Assembly (NCBI GenBank): GCA_036245525.1
Contig: BTPG01000001.1
Location: forward strand, 219,417,320-219,481,319
Reading direction: 5' to 3'
Source of the DNA: Semisulcospira habei
Lineage: Eukaryota; Mollusca; Gastropoda; Semisulcospiridae
Length of the DNA: 64,000 nucleotides
Under the pieces are notes generated by a model. The model saw nothing but the letters and a program-made list of their open reading frames with translations. It ran no database searches and was not told the DNA's origin. Positions within the stretch are counted from its first letter, which is position 1. Every line of letters starts with the position of its first letter. A program made the position numbers and the translations under genes. Of the stretch, positions 10,550 through 20,944 are shown one piece after another.

Positions 10550-10803
10550 TTATTATTTATTATTATTATTATTACATGGTATTTATATGGCGCATTTCTC
10601 ATATTTATAATATAACTCAATGCGCAGAATGTAGCCGCGAACTGAACCCAACAAGCACGCTCACGTGAATCACACGCATTCACTCACACACTGTACGTAA
10701 ACACAGAACATTCACGTGGTGCTAAGGGCAAGCTCAAGCGAGCTACTGACGGTATTTGGAAATCGTTTTGTATTTGAAATTTTATTAAGTTGGCTGAACT
10801 GAT
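10550..10803 (+). mobile_element. SINE-like insertion with ATT-rich end, flanked by 7-bp TSD
   Basis: A 254-bp insert interrupts the recombinase. ACCATTA occurs at 10543-10549 and again at 10804-10810, and deleting the insert restores the expected codons APITIRGYL. The element has an (ATT)n end, a GGCGCATTTCTCATATTTATA segment and a CACGTG-containing core (CACGTGAATCACACGC near 10661). A diverged relative lies in the opposite orientation at 26171-26423. No tRNA-like promoter boxes are evident. Confidence 0.75.
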
Positions 10804-10810
10804 ACCATTA

Positions 10811-11651
10811 GGGGCTACTTGGCCATGATCGCTGACACGTACCGCCATTTGGGCCGGCCGGACCCTGGTACAGCAGAGACTTCGCCGACCTTATGGCCCA
10901 CTTTAGCCTACAACGTCCTGCCCTTTGCTCGCTGGTTCCCCAAGGGGATCTACCCTCGGTCCTGACATGGCTTCAAACCACTCCAGTTGGCGTGGTTGGC
11001 CGACGTGTCGTGGAAATCCTGCTTCCTACAGGCCCTCGCCACTGCTTCCAGGGTCAGTGAACTGCACGCTCTATCAGCACGCCCCTCCTGCTTACATTTC
11101 CGGACTGATGGCTCTGTGCAACTTCTGACCAACCCGGCTTCCTAGCCAAGACACGGTCTCCTTTGGCCGCCCTGCAGGTGATCACCATTCGGCCTTTGCG
11201 GGATTCAAGTCCTGCCCGGGAGACCAGACAGTAGGACCTGGTGAGAGCTTTAGGGGTGTACCTGCGCCGGACCAAGCCGCTATGCAGGGGACGCGCCCGC
11301 CTATTCCTCCCTCTGTCCCCAGGTAGAACTGACATCTCGGCCCAGACGTTATCCTCCTGGCTCCGATGGGTGATACGCTTCGCCTACCAGGACCTCGCCG
11401 CTGATGCAGCCAAGTGAATGAACATCAGGGTGCACGAGGGCAGAGCCATGGCCGCAAGCCTCGCATTTGACCGCAACTGTGGCGTCAAAGACATTGTAGC
11501 GGCCATGGGCTGGCGAGCAGATTCAACTTTCACCCGGTTCTACCGTCGGGACCTCTTCGGCCAGCGGGAAAACATGACGCTGGTGGGAGACATCGCCGCG
11601 GCGCAACACTCCCTTCCAGCACACTTGGTGCCATGGGTAATTCTTAGCTGA
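10811..11651 (+). pseudogene. DIRS-D tyrosine recombinase core, broken
   Basis: It begins LAMIADTYRHLGRPDPG after the SINE-like insert. The conserved ALATASRVSELHALSARPS stretch (near 11031-11090) holds the first catalytic arginine. After several frameshifts an open frame at 11418-11651 reads MNIRVHEGRAMAASLAFDR, with the HxxR pair, and WRADSTFTRFYRRDL, with the nucleophilic tyrosine candidate. It ends with the conserved VGDIAAAQHSLPA tail. The catalytic set is recognisable but not in one frame. Confidence 0.85.
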
Positions 11652-11754
11652 AATTATCAGGAGGGTGCTCCTGGGAGGGCGAGTCTCGTTAGCAATATTT
11701 AGGGGTTAGGGGCATTATAAGCGGCACCCTCCTCCTATTCGCTATTCTTCCTAA

Positions 11755-11845
11755 TAGTAATGTCATCGGTAACGTATTTTGAGGAAACAAATGAATTTTT
11801 CTCTAAAATGTATTTTTTCGATAAATACTTACCGATGACATTACT
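11755..11845. repeat. ICR of DIRS-D
   Basis: AGTAATGTCATCGGTAACG, GAGGAAACAAATGAATTTTT and CTCTAAAATGTATTTTTTCG, then TACCGATGACATTACT. The second half is the reverse complement of the right terminus at 12032-12089. The first half predicts the left terminus outside the window. Confidence 0.85.
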
Positions 11846-12089
11846 CAAAGGATCCTCCCACCTGCCCCGCTTGCTGCTCATCAGGTAAGCAAACAGACTG
11901 GCGGGAATACGTTGGGCACGTGACTGGATGGGAAGGGACGGGAGGCTATTCTGGGTACTAAGTTACGGCCCCCTAGGTAGCTACACAAATAAATTTTGGC
12001 TGAAATTATGCTAGCTAAGATGCGTTCCTAATAGTAATGTCATCGGTAAGTATTTTTCGAAAAAATACACTTTAGAGAAAAATTCATTT
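11846..12089 (-). repeat. Right ITR of DIRS-D
   Basis: The right ITR runs from CAAAGGATCCTCCCACC to the outer end, which reads AATGTCATCGGTAAGTATTT and then TTTAGAGAAAAATTCATTTT. The left partner is outside the window, so the length is estimated by analogy with DIRS-A. Confidence 0.75.
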
Positions 12090-12441
12090 TTCTTTAGTTA
12101 GAAAGAAGAAGACGGACTTTAGAGGGAACATGAGCTCTGACACTTTAAGTGCCTTAATGGTTCTGAAGTCAGCAGTCAGTATCCTTGACATCAGACCCCT
12201 TTGAGTGACGAACTGTTGAGGACCTGCAAGTCTTCAACAAAGAACTCGTAGAGGTTCTCCATTCATCTTTTTTGGTGTGAACTTTTTTCTCTTTCTGAGA
12301 TACTGCATTAAAAGACAGAACTTTAACCTTGAATGACCGAGTTTTATGTTCACGCAAATCTTCCTGTCAAATTTTGAAAATGGATAAAGGGGGTGGGCAT
12401 CTCTGCACGTATGATAAACATTGATCCCATTCTTAACCCAG

Positions 12442-12510
12442 GGAGCTGCGTGGCTCGGTGGTAGAGCGTTTGACTCAATCAAAAGGTCCCGGGTTCCACT
12501 CCAGCTCGGG
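12442..12510 (+). repeat. tRNA-like segment, probably a SINE head or tRNA pseudogene
   Basis: It carries an A box, TGGCTCGGTGG (12451-12461), and a B box, GGTTCCACTCC (12492-12502). A possible acceptor stem pairs GAGCTG with CAGCTC. The anticodon arm is irregular: the loop reads ACTCAAT, with C where U33 is expected. The B box departs from GGTTCGANTCC. A pol III-derived SINE head or dead tRNA fits better than a working tRNA. Confidence 0.55.
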
Positions 12511-12670
12511 TACAAAATTTGTTCAGATCCTATTTCGGTGCCCCATCTTTGAAATCACCTTCGTGGTGGACAAAAGACTTTAAGCCCTAAACGTTTAATG
12601 TTTTCCATTTTTAATCCATTTAATCCCAAGGCTGCATTTCCAAAAATTTAAGTGTCACCTAATCACTATT

Positions 12671-12800
12671 TACCAGTTGCAGGAGATGGATCAACCATGT
12701 TAATTCAAGGGTAGTGCCAAATTAGCTAGGTGCCTGATGGAGCTAAACTTGAAATTTAGTTGAATTATCATCATCAATCCATCTGCTGCTGCAGTGCATC
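12671..12800. mobile_element. Hairpin MITE copy 1 (degenerate)
   Basis: It starts CCAGTTGCAGGAGATGGATC and ends CCATCTGCTGCTGCAGTGC. The inner palindrome arm AATTCAAGGGTAGTGCC is kept on the left and largely lost on the right. It is the same family as 35115-35240 and 55551-55680. Confidence 0.6.
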
Positions 12801-12847
12801 AGGGCTTAATCAGTAAATAAGTGCATGCCCTGCTGTCATTTCCCTAG

Positions 12848-13030
12848 GTATTTGACAACTATGCAGTGACAGTAATGATCGGCGGTGAGCCCTACACTCT
12901 AGGTCTGTTTGACACGGCTGGGCAAGAGGATTATGACAGATTGCGACCCCTGAGCTATCCGCAGACAGACGTCTTCCTTGTCTGCTTCTCAGTCGTCTCC
13001 CCTTCTTCATATGAGAACGTCAAAGAAAAG
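12848..13030 (+). CDS. CDC42: CDC42 GTPase, coding exon 3 (residues 36-96)
   Basis: CDC42 is a Rho-family GTPase that controls actin, polarity and vesicle traffic by binding effectors when GTP-loaded. This 183-bp, phase-0 exon encodes 61 residues. VFDNYAV is the switch I/effector loop and [10 protein letters not shown] holds G3 and switch II, including the glutamine needed for GTP hydrolysis. The central strand is [10 protein letters not shown]. It starts after CTAG at 12847 and ends AAG before GTGGGTATG. Relative to the human protein I see only F90Y. The start codon and P-loop exon are not in this window. The flanking intron to the left holds DIRS-D. Confidence 0.96.
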
Positions 13031-13231
13031 GTGGGTATGCTCAGCAGTTTTCTTCCCATTCATTGTGATACTGTGCAGCTGAAAGTCGCGGCATAGTGCG
13101 AGTCATATATGATGCACATCCCAGTAATCAAAGGTCCTCAGGCCCATATGAGCCTGAAGGCATTTTGCTACTGGGGATTTTAATTTTACGTTGCTCCAGT
13201 AACAGTTGAGACGTAATTTTGCACTCAGCAT

Positions 13232-15645
13232 AACATTTTTGGCTTACGTGCGAAGCAAAAGTGAGTATGTTCTGGGCCAGTGGTCGTCGTCCGTCTGTCA
13301 TCCGTCTGCCGTCGTCCGTGGTAAACTTTATCGTTGGTATTTTCTCGGAGACTATTCAAGCTAGTCTTCAAACTTGGCCCAAGGATACTTTGTGGCAAGA
13401 TCTTTTTAAACATACCAATTTCAGTGACCTCACAAAGGTCAAGGTCACAGGGGATCAGGAAATATATCAGAAATAGCTATTTTTTTGGTCGTCGGTCGTC
13501 CATGGTAAACTTTAACGTTGGCATTTTCTCAGAGACTATTAAAGCTACAGTCTTCAAACTTGGCCCAAGAATACTTTGTGGCAAGACCTTTCTAAACATA
13601 CCAATTTCAGTGACCTCACAAAGGTCAAGGTCACAGGGGATCAGGGAAATGTATCGAAAATAGTTATTTTTGAACATAATTTACTTTTTCTCATATACTA
13701 TTTACAACTTCAAACTTAAACTTGGTACAAAGATACCTGATGGTAATACCTATCTATGCATACTGATTTGGTTGATCCCTCGGAAAGGTCAAGGGTCACA
13801 AGAGCTCAAGAAATAGGTCCAAAATTGTCATATTTTGACGAAAGATGTTTTTTTTTCAAATACTATTCACAACTTCAAACCCAAACTTGCTACAGAGATA
13901 TCTGATGGTAATACCCATCTATGAATACCAATTTGGATGACCTCTCGGAAGGGTCAAGGATGACAAGAGCTCAGGAAATAGGTAAAAAATAGCCATATTT
14001 TGACAAGAAATGTTTTTTTCTCAATTGTTCTCAACTCCAAACCCAACATTGCTACAGAGATACCTGATGGTAAGACCTGTCTATGCATACTAATTTGGAT
14101 GACCCCACGGAAAAGGTCAAGGGTCACAAGAGGTTGACAAATGTGTATAAAATGCAAATAATTGTTGTGATTATCAACATTTTTGCAAACATTTCAATCA
14201 AGTTTGGCACAAAGGTAGCTGATGATAAGACCTTCCTATGTATCCTAATTTAGTCGACTCATCGCAGAGGTCAAGGGTCACGGGGGTTTCACAGATGGGT
14301 GAAAACTGATTAAATTTTGAGGAAACATGGAATTTGTTGGTGCAGAAGCCATCCCTTTACTTATTGTCAGACGTGCAGATCGGTCATACATGTGAGCCAT
14401 AACCAGAGCCTTCCTGGTTTCTCAAATACTATTCACAACTTCAAACTCAAACTTGGTGCAAAGATACCTGATGGTAAGACCTTTATACACACACTAATTT
14501 GGTTGATCTCTCGGAAAGCTCAAGGGTCACAAGAACTCAGGAAATGGGTCCAAAATAGCCATATTTTTACAAACTGTTTTTTCTCAAATACTATTCACAA
14601 CTTCAAACCCAAACTTGCTACAAAGATACCTGATGGTAAGATCTTTCTATGCATACTAATTTGGTTGATCCCTCGGAAAGGTCAAGGGTCACAAGAGCTC
14701 AAGATACAGGTCCAAAATAGCCATATTTTGACAAGAAATTTTTTTTTTCTCAATTACTATTCACAACTCGAAACCTGAACTTGCTACAGAGATACCTGAT
14801 GGTAAGCCCTATCTATGCATACTAATTTGGATGACTGCTCAGAAAGGTCAAGGGTCACAAGAGCTCAGGAAATAGGTAAGAAACAGCCATATATTGACCA
14901 AAAATGTTTTTTTCTCAATTACTATTCATAACTTCAAACCCAAACTTGCTACAGATATACCTGATGGTAAGACCTATCTAGGCATACTACTTTGGATGAC
15001 CCCTCAGAAAGGTCAAGGGTCACAAGAGCTCGGGAAATGGGTCCAAAATAGCCATATTCTTACAAACTGGTTTTTCTCAAATACTATTCACAACTTCAAA
15101 CCTAAACTTGGTACAAAGATACCTGTTGGTAAGAGCTTTCTATGCATACTAATTTGGTTGATCCCTCGGAAAGGTCAAGGGTCAAAAGAGCTCAAGAAAT
15201 ATGTCCAAAATAGGCATATTTTGACAAGAAATGGTTTTTTCTCAATTACTATTCACAATTTCAAATCCAAACTTGCTACAGAGATACCTGATGGTAAGAC
15301 CTATCTATGCATACTATTTGGATGACCCCTTGGAAAAGGTCAAAGGTCACGAGAGGTTGACCAAATGTGTATAAAATGCCAATAATTGTAATTATTATCA
15401 ATATATTTGCAAAATTTTCAATCAAATTTGGCACAAAGGTAGATGATGATAAGACCTTCCTATGTATCCTAATTTAGTCTACTCATCGCAAAGGTCAAGG
15501 GTCACGGGGGTTTCACAGATGTTTGAAATCTATTAAAGTTTGGGAAAACATGGATTTTGTTAGTGCAGAAGCCATCCCTTTACTTATTGTCAGACGTGTG
15601 GATTGGTCATATATGTGAGCCATAAGGACTTTGCCTTTCTTGTTT
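13232..15645 (+). mobile_element. R1: tandem-repeat element of the GGCTCACGTG family
   Basis: The left end is GGCTTACGTGCGAAGCAAAA at 13242, with a CTCAC/GTGAG-type mini-hairpin, followed by two variant blocks with GTAAACTTTA(A/T)CGTTGG. About ten ~165-bp units follow, each with CACAACTTCAAA, GATACCTGATGGTAAGACC, CTATGCATACTAATTTGG and AGGTCAAGGGTCACAAGAG. The right end at 15600-15645 is ATATGTGAGCCATAAGGACT, then TTGCCTTTCTTGTTT. No protein is encoded. The layout (unique ends, central tandem array) resembles the pearl/Helitron-type elements of bivalves. That classification is inference. Confidence 0.75.
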
Positions 15646-16689
15646 TAAGTGAATTAAAACAAAAATATGGCAGTCTTTCCATTTCTTTTATTTAAATCAT
15701 ATGGTATAGTGCTAAGGTCAAGTTTGGGAGTTAGGACTACCCTATTTACACTAAATATTTGATCACTTTTTACATTTTACTTTTTCCAATTTTTCAGCTC
15801 TGGTCGATTATTTAGGGCTTTTGAAAATATTGATCGTTCAAAACGATAGCCTGGTCAAAACTTTCGGGTTGCCTGGTTGAAACTTTAGGGCACTGGAGCC
15901 AGGAAGGCTGACCAGGCCTACCGGTAAATGAATTAGTCGCCGATTACACTGTGTAGACTATAAGAAAGCAAGCTTACCTAGACACCTTAGTCACCTATTT
16001 CATAGCACCAGTGCCACCACAGTTTAATCACAGTTATTTTCCCCTCTTGGTAACTCAAAACAGCAAAACATGCGATCAAAGACGTGGACATTTTAATAAG
16101 GGAACTAACTTAAAGAGAGTACTGAGACGTTGGTTATTTCCCTTGCAAATGTGTATCCTCGATGGCTCAGGTTAGCAGTTCCCATGGAAACCCCTGTGAC
16201 CACCTAATGAGTCTGAAGAGATCACAGTGGTTATGTTATATTGGTAAGTGTGATAACAGATGTCTGGGGAGGAGTCACAAGATTTCAATTTAAAAAAGGC
16301 CGACCAGATTATGTTGACTGGTATCAGGCAGCCAACGAATTTTAAGTCGGTTCAGTCATGGTCAAGAAACCAGTAAGCACCGGGACACAGAACGTGACAA
16401 CTCGGTCTTTTGATCAGAGATCAGACACAAAGGCACCACAACACCTCGTCTTCCGCACTGCCGCCTTGTCATTCATCGACTGACACTAGTCCCCGCCAGC
16501 TGGCTTTCATTTGCCTGCCAGTTATCACCTCATTAATCAATAAGCCTAGTACTACTGAAGTCGACCGACGGCACAGCCAAAAGGGGAATTAAAATTTAAT
16601 AAAAGAATCTAATGTTACCGCACAGCCATGATTAACTAAGGCCAGCTGATCAGTCTCGTGGAACCCGTTCAGTGTTGCAGTTGTTTTCA

Positions 16690-16745
16690 AAGTTGTGTGT
16701 GCGCGTGTGTGACATTTGTGTGTGTATGGGTGTGTGTGTGTGTTG
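16690..16745. repeat. (GT)n-rich microsatellite
   Basis: Imperfect TG repeats: GTTGTGTGTGCGCGTGTGTG, then GTGTGTGTATGGGTGTGTGTGTGTGT. Confidence 0.8.
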
Positions 16746-17685
16746 CTACCATCAGTCCTTTTGCTCAGTGTCGGCCTTTTATCGATGTGAGTCCTGCGGC
16801 AATCACCTTGACAAAATGTATTTCTAACATTCAATGGACCTGATATCAATCAAAGTTTATTCTTCAGTTATCATGTGTAGAAGGCGGCATCAATTTAATT
16901 TTATTTTGAGCACAAGCACGCAAATACCATGTACACACCGCAATAATGGATAGCTGTTGTGTTTGTGATTGGCAGTCATAGCCCTGCCCTCTAACTAGCT
17001 GATTAGCTAATCAACTGCTGCCAATCTACACAGTGTGCAGCCAGCGAGCGACGTTGCCATATCGTAGACGTAAACCCAGATACGGTTTTCAATGTGATGA
17101 TGTAAAAATGGGACCGAGGCCGACACATTTTAAAGTGCTTGCAGAAGTTCAAGTGAATCTATGTCTTGCGAAAGGCAGGGTGAGGTATGATTGCACTGGC
17201 GGCTGCTATGATCATACCGGTAGCCTCTCTTGCAACAGGCATAGAATCTCAAGAATTGCTGCACTGGCAGTACATCATGACAGTGTGTGCTGCTCTTGGC
17301 TTATTTACATCTATGTAATTAAGCAGTACCATATCAGTACCATAGTACGGGTTTGGGGCTGCGTCCGAGTACTGTGTCGAAGTGCTCACGCAGCATGAAT
17401 GCAAGGATTCGTTGATAGGCTTGTACCGGTAATCATCATGAAAGCAGAAATCGCAAGCGGAGATTTTCAAACCTTTTTTAAGCGCTTTGAACAAATATTT
17501 TAGGCGCAATTTGGGTGGTGGTCGAATATTGAGTACATGTCATTTTTGGGTGGTGGTCGATATTTGAGGACATGGTGGTGGGCAAAATATTTAGGAGGGA
17601 TTTTTGGGGTGAAAATTCCTGAAAAATGGGCTGTGGTCGAATATTTAGGGTAATTACGGTACAATAGTTAGGAGACATATCTACC

Positions 17686-17780
17686 ACGATAAATCAAGGA
17701 TGTGCCAGAATAGCCTAGCACATAGAGATGCCAGGCTATTCTGGCATCACCCTTGAGCTATCATGGTTGATCTGCATCTC
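17686..17780. mobile_element. Hairpin MITE copy 2
   Basis: The inverted arms ATCAAGGATGTGCCAGAATAG and CTATTCTGGCATCACCCTTGAG pair across a short loop, with GATAAATC on the left and TATCATGG on the right. Same family as 54410-54510. Confidence 0.7.
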
Positions 17781-17976
17781 TTCATATGCTGCATCAGCAT
17801 GGGTTTCTTCTGCTGTATTGGTTGTCCCCCTTCCTCGATTGGCTTATACCACTGATAGCGGTAGCAAATCGAGGGAGACAACCATTGTTCTCATGCAACT
17901 TGTTTCATACCTTCTAAAATAATATGTCAAAAGTCGGATGTAATATTAATAACACTTTTTCAGAAGTCCCAACGTC

Positions 17977-20634
17977 ATTTTTGGCTCATGTGCGAAGCAA
18001 ACGTAAGTCTACGCTCTGGGCCAGTGGTCGTCTGTCTGCCATCATCCGTGGTAAACTTTAACGTTGGCATTTCTCAGAGTCATAGACTATTTAAGCCCTA
18101 CAGTCTTCAAACTGGGCCCAAGGATGCTTTGTTCCAAGACCTATCTAAACATACCAATTTGAGTGACCTCAGGGGATCAGGAATAGGTAAAATAAATAGC
18201 CATATTTTGACAAAACTTGTTTTCGGGCTCGTGTGTGAAACAAAACTGAGTGTGTTCTAGGCCAGTGGTCATCGGTGGTAAACTGTAATGTTGGCATTTT
18301 CTGGGAGACTGTTCAAGCCATAGTCTTTGAACTTGGCCCGAGGATACTTCATAAACATATCAATTTGAGTGACCTCCCATAAAGGTCAAGGTCACAGGGG
18401 ATCCAGAAATAGGTTTAAAAATACTTGCCATATTTTGACAAAATTGATTTTTTTTTTTCAAATCAAACCTAAACTTGGGACAAAGATACCTAATGGTAAG
18501 ACTTTCCTTAGCATACTAATTTGGTTGACCATTTGGAAAGTTCAAGGGTCACAAGAGCTCAGGAAATAGTTGTGTTTTTTTTAAAGCCATATTTTGACAA
18601 AAGACGTTTTTTTCTCAAATACTATGCACTTCAAATCCAAGCTTGGTACAGAGATACCTGATAGTAAGAGATTGATATGCATACTAATTTGGATGACCCC
18701 TGGAAAAGGTCAACGGTCACAAGAGATAAGGAAATAGGTCACAATAGCCATTTTTCTGACAAATGAAAAGATGTTTTTTCTTGAATACTATTTACAACAT
18801 CCATCTCAAATGTGGTACAAACATACCTGATGGTAAGATCTCCCTATGCATGCTAACTTGGATGATTTCTTGCAAAGGTCAAGGGTCACAAGAGATCAGC
18901 AAATGATGTGAAAAATGTATATTTATTTTGTAGAATTTTCATTCTTATCAGGATTTTTGCAAAACTTATCAATCACTTTTGGCAGAAAAGCAGCTGATGA
19001 TATGACCTTTCTATGCCTACTAGTTTGGTTCACTACCAGTTCTCAGAAAGGTCAAGGGAGGTTGACAAAAGTGAAATTTTTTAGAAAAGATGGATTTTAC
19101 AGGTACAAATGCCAACCCTTTCCTTATGTTTATGTTAGAACACTTGCGGATTTCAGTGACCTGTTGGAAGGTCAAGGTCACAGGTAATTAATTATGTGTA
19201 TTAATTAATTAATAATTAATAATTAATTATGAATGTGAACATTGAGGGCTTTGCCATTCTTGTTCTCAAATACTATTCACAACTTCAAACCCTAACTTGG
19301 TACAGAGATACCTGGTGGTTTGGCATCCTGTCTCGGAAGACAATGGAGTATATGCGCTTGCTGGGTCAGTCACTGGAGTGACCTCTCCAGTACGCAAGCC
19401 TGGGCGAAGTGTATGGAGATCCTGGGGTGCCCAGTCGTCAAGATCCCCCTCTCGGCCTCGCTGATGTATCCAAAGGAATGCAAAGCAGTACGTTTGGCAC
19501 CAGTTTGGCTGCAGGAGCTGCCAGAACAGTGCGTGAATACAGGCAGCTGTCTGCCTTCGGGACTCCACTCCTGATTTGAAGGGTTTACTCCCTCACATTT
19601 GGCCGTTGGATCCAACCTGATCTCCTCCGTCCTCTAGCCGTTGGCTGTCAGAAACAGCTCATCCGCCTAGTGGTGCAATGTGAACACCACCCCCTCACGT
19701 GGTTTGGCCCACCAGCTGAGGTGGTTTGCCAGGGTGTGGCGCTTGGAGCCAGCACGTGAGAGATTAAGGAGATGGACGAGGACCAGTGATGCCCGTCCGT
19801 CCTATGTAGGACGCAGCTGCCGAACAGCAACGGTGCTACCTCTATCCAGAGCCCCCTACACCCTCTGGTGGTAAAACCTTTCTATGCATACTAATTTGGT
19901 TGACCCCTCGGCAAAGTCAAGGGTCACAAGAGATCAGGAAATAGGTTCAAATAGCTATATTTTAACAAAAGATTTTTTTTTTTTTCAAGTACTACTCACA
20001 GCTTCAAATGCAAACTTGGTACATAGATATCTGATTGTAAGACCTTCCAAAGCATACTAATTTAGATGACCACTCTGAAAGGTCAAGGATCTCAAGAAAT
20101 CAGGAAATTGGTCACAAATAGCCATTTTTTGACAAAAAAAATGTTTTTACTCAAATACTATTTGCAACTTCTGTCCCAACCTGGTACAGAGATGCCTGAT
20201 GGTAAGACCTTCCTATGCATGCTAATTTGGACGATTCATCGGAAAGGTCAAGGGTCACAAGAGATCAGCAAATGATGTGAAAAATGTCTATTTTTTGGTT
20301 AGATTTTTTCGTTTTTATCAGGATTTTTACAAAACTTTTCAACCAAATTTACAAAGGTAGCTAGGATAAGACCCTTCTATGCATACTAATTTGGTTCACT
20401 ACTCACAATGCTGAATGGTCAAGGGTCATGGGAGGTTGACAAAAGTGAAAAATGTGTCAGTTTTGAGAAAACGGGTTTCGCAGGTACAAAAATCAACCCT
20501 TTCCTTTTGTAAGAACACATGAACACTTGCATATTTCAGAGACCTATCAGAAAGGTTACGGTCACAGAGGTTAGATTAATTATATTGATCAGTCATGCAC
20601 ATGAGCCTTAAGGGCTTTGCCATTCTTGTTTGCA
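17977..20634 (+). mobile_element. R2: tandem-repeat element, interrupted at 19320-19864
   Basis: It starts TTTTTGGCTCATGTGCGAAGC and ends CACATGAGCCTTAAGGGCTT, then TGCCATTCTTGTTTG. The left block is duplicated: a second GGCTCGTGTGTGAAAC start lies near 18225. Tandem ~165-bp units with the AGGTCAAGGGTCA core follow. An unrelated 545-bp insertion sits within one unit. Confidence 0.72.
19320..19864. mobile_element. 545-bp insertion with 8-bp target duplication
   Basis: CTGGTGGT occurs at 19312-19319 and 19865-19872. Removing the insert restores the R2 unit (GATACCTG-TGGTAA-ACCTTT). The insert begins TTGGCATCCTGTCTCGGAAG, is GC-richer than its host and ends CCCCCTACACC. An 8-bp duplication fits a hAT-type DNA transposon, but I see no clear terminal inverted repeat and no open frame with known motifs. 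The family is unknown to me. Confidence 0.55.
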
Positions 20635-20723
20635 TGTAAAATTTCTCCGCTTCAGACAAACTTCCTATACCACAACAAAAAGCATGGATCCTTTGACACT
20701 TTCACATTCACTGTATTATGCAT

Positions 20724-20944
20724 TTTTTTGGCTCACATGTGAAGCAAAAGTGAGTATGTTCTGGGACAGTGGTCATCCGGCCGTCAGCTGTGGTAAACTT
20801 TAACGTCGGCATTTTCTCGGAGACTATTCAAGCTACAGTTTTTAAACTTGGCAAGAGGATACTTTATGGCAAGACTTTTCTAAACTTGCCAATTTCAGTG
20901 ACCTCTCACAAAGGTCAAGGTCACAGGGGATCAGGAAATATATC
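20724..20944 (+). mobile_element. R3: left-end fragment of the GGCTCACGTG family
   Basis: TTTTTTTGGCTCACATGTGAAGC through the ACTTTATGGCAAGACTTTTC and AAGGTCAAGGTCACAGGGG block, truncated at about 20944. There it meets the right end of an opposite-strand copy (R4). Confidence 0.7.

Larger units (their letters stand above)
1..12089 (+). mobile_element. DIRS-D: DIRS-type tyrosine-recombinase retrotransposon, left end outside window, interrupted
   Basis: A + strand DIRS retrotransposon that enters the window inside its reverse transcriptase. In order it shows RT (1-560), RNase H (803-988), a foreign insertion (989-9923), the rest of pol with a methyltransferase-like stretch (9924-10480), a small SINE-like insertion (10550-10803), the tyrosine recombinase (10811-11651), an internal complementary region (11755-11845) and the right ITR (to 12089). 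Gag and the left ITR lie upstream. Stops and frameshifts break all coding parts, so this is a dead copy. DIRS elements copy RNA into circular DNA and integrate by tyrosine recombinase rather than by a DDE integrase. It sits in the CDC42 intron upstream of exon 3. Confidence 0.88.
12090..12847. other. CDC42 intron end before exon 3: tRNA-like segment and hairpin relic
   Basis: No coding sequence is seen besides a tRNA-like segment (12442-12510) and a degenerate hairpin-MITE copy (12671-12800). The intron ends with a pyrimidine-rich acceptor, CTGTCATTTCCCTAG, at 12833-12847. Confidence 0.7.
15646..17976. other. CDC42 intron, no gene seen
   Basis: No exon or recognisable transposon protein is seen. 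It contains a GT-rich microsatellite (16690-16745), degenerate repeats of GGGTGGTGGTCGAATATT (17512-17645), a hairpin MITE (17686-17780) and a short inverted pair, TTGTCCCCCTTCCTCGATT with AATCGAGGGAGACAA (17820-17884). Confidence 0.6.

Noticed and set aside
12442..12510. A working tRNA gene
   Set aside because: The anticodon loop lacks U33 and the B box departs from consensus. No clean cloverleaf is seen.
1..12847. The CDC42 start-codon/P-loop exon within the window
   Set aside because: I looked for GDGAVGKT-like codons upstream of 12848 and found only transposon sequence, so this exon must lie further left.
13680..15640. CRISPR array or satellite DNA
   Set aside because: Units are ~165 bp, diverged and without spacers, and the array is bounded by conserved element ends that recur at other sites.
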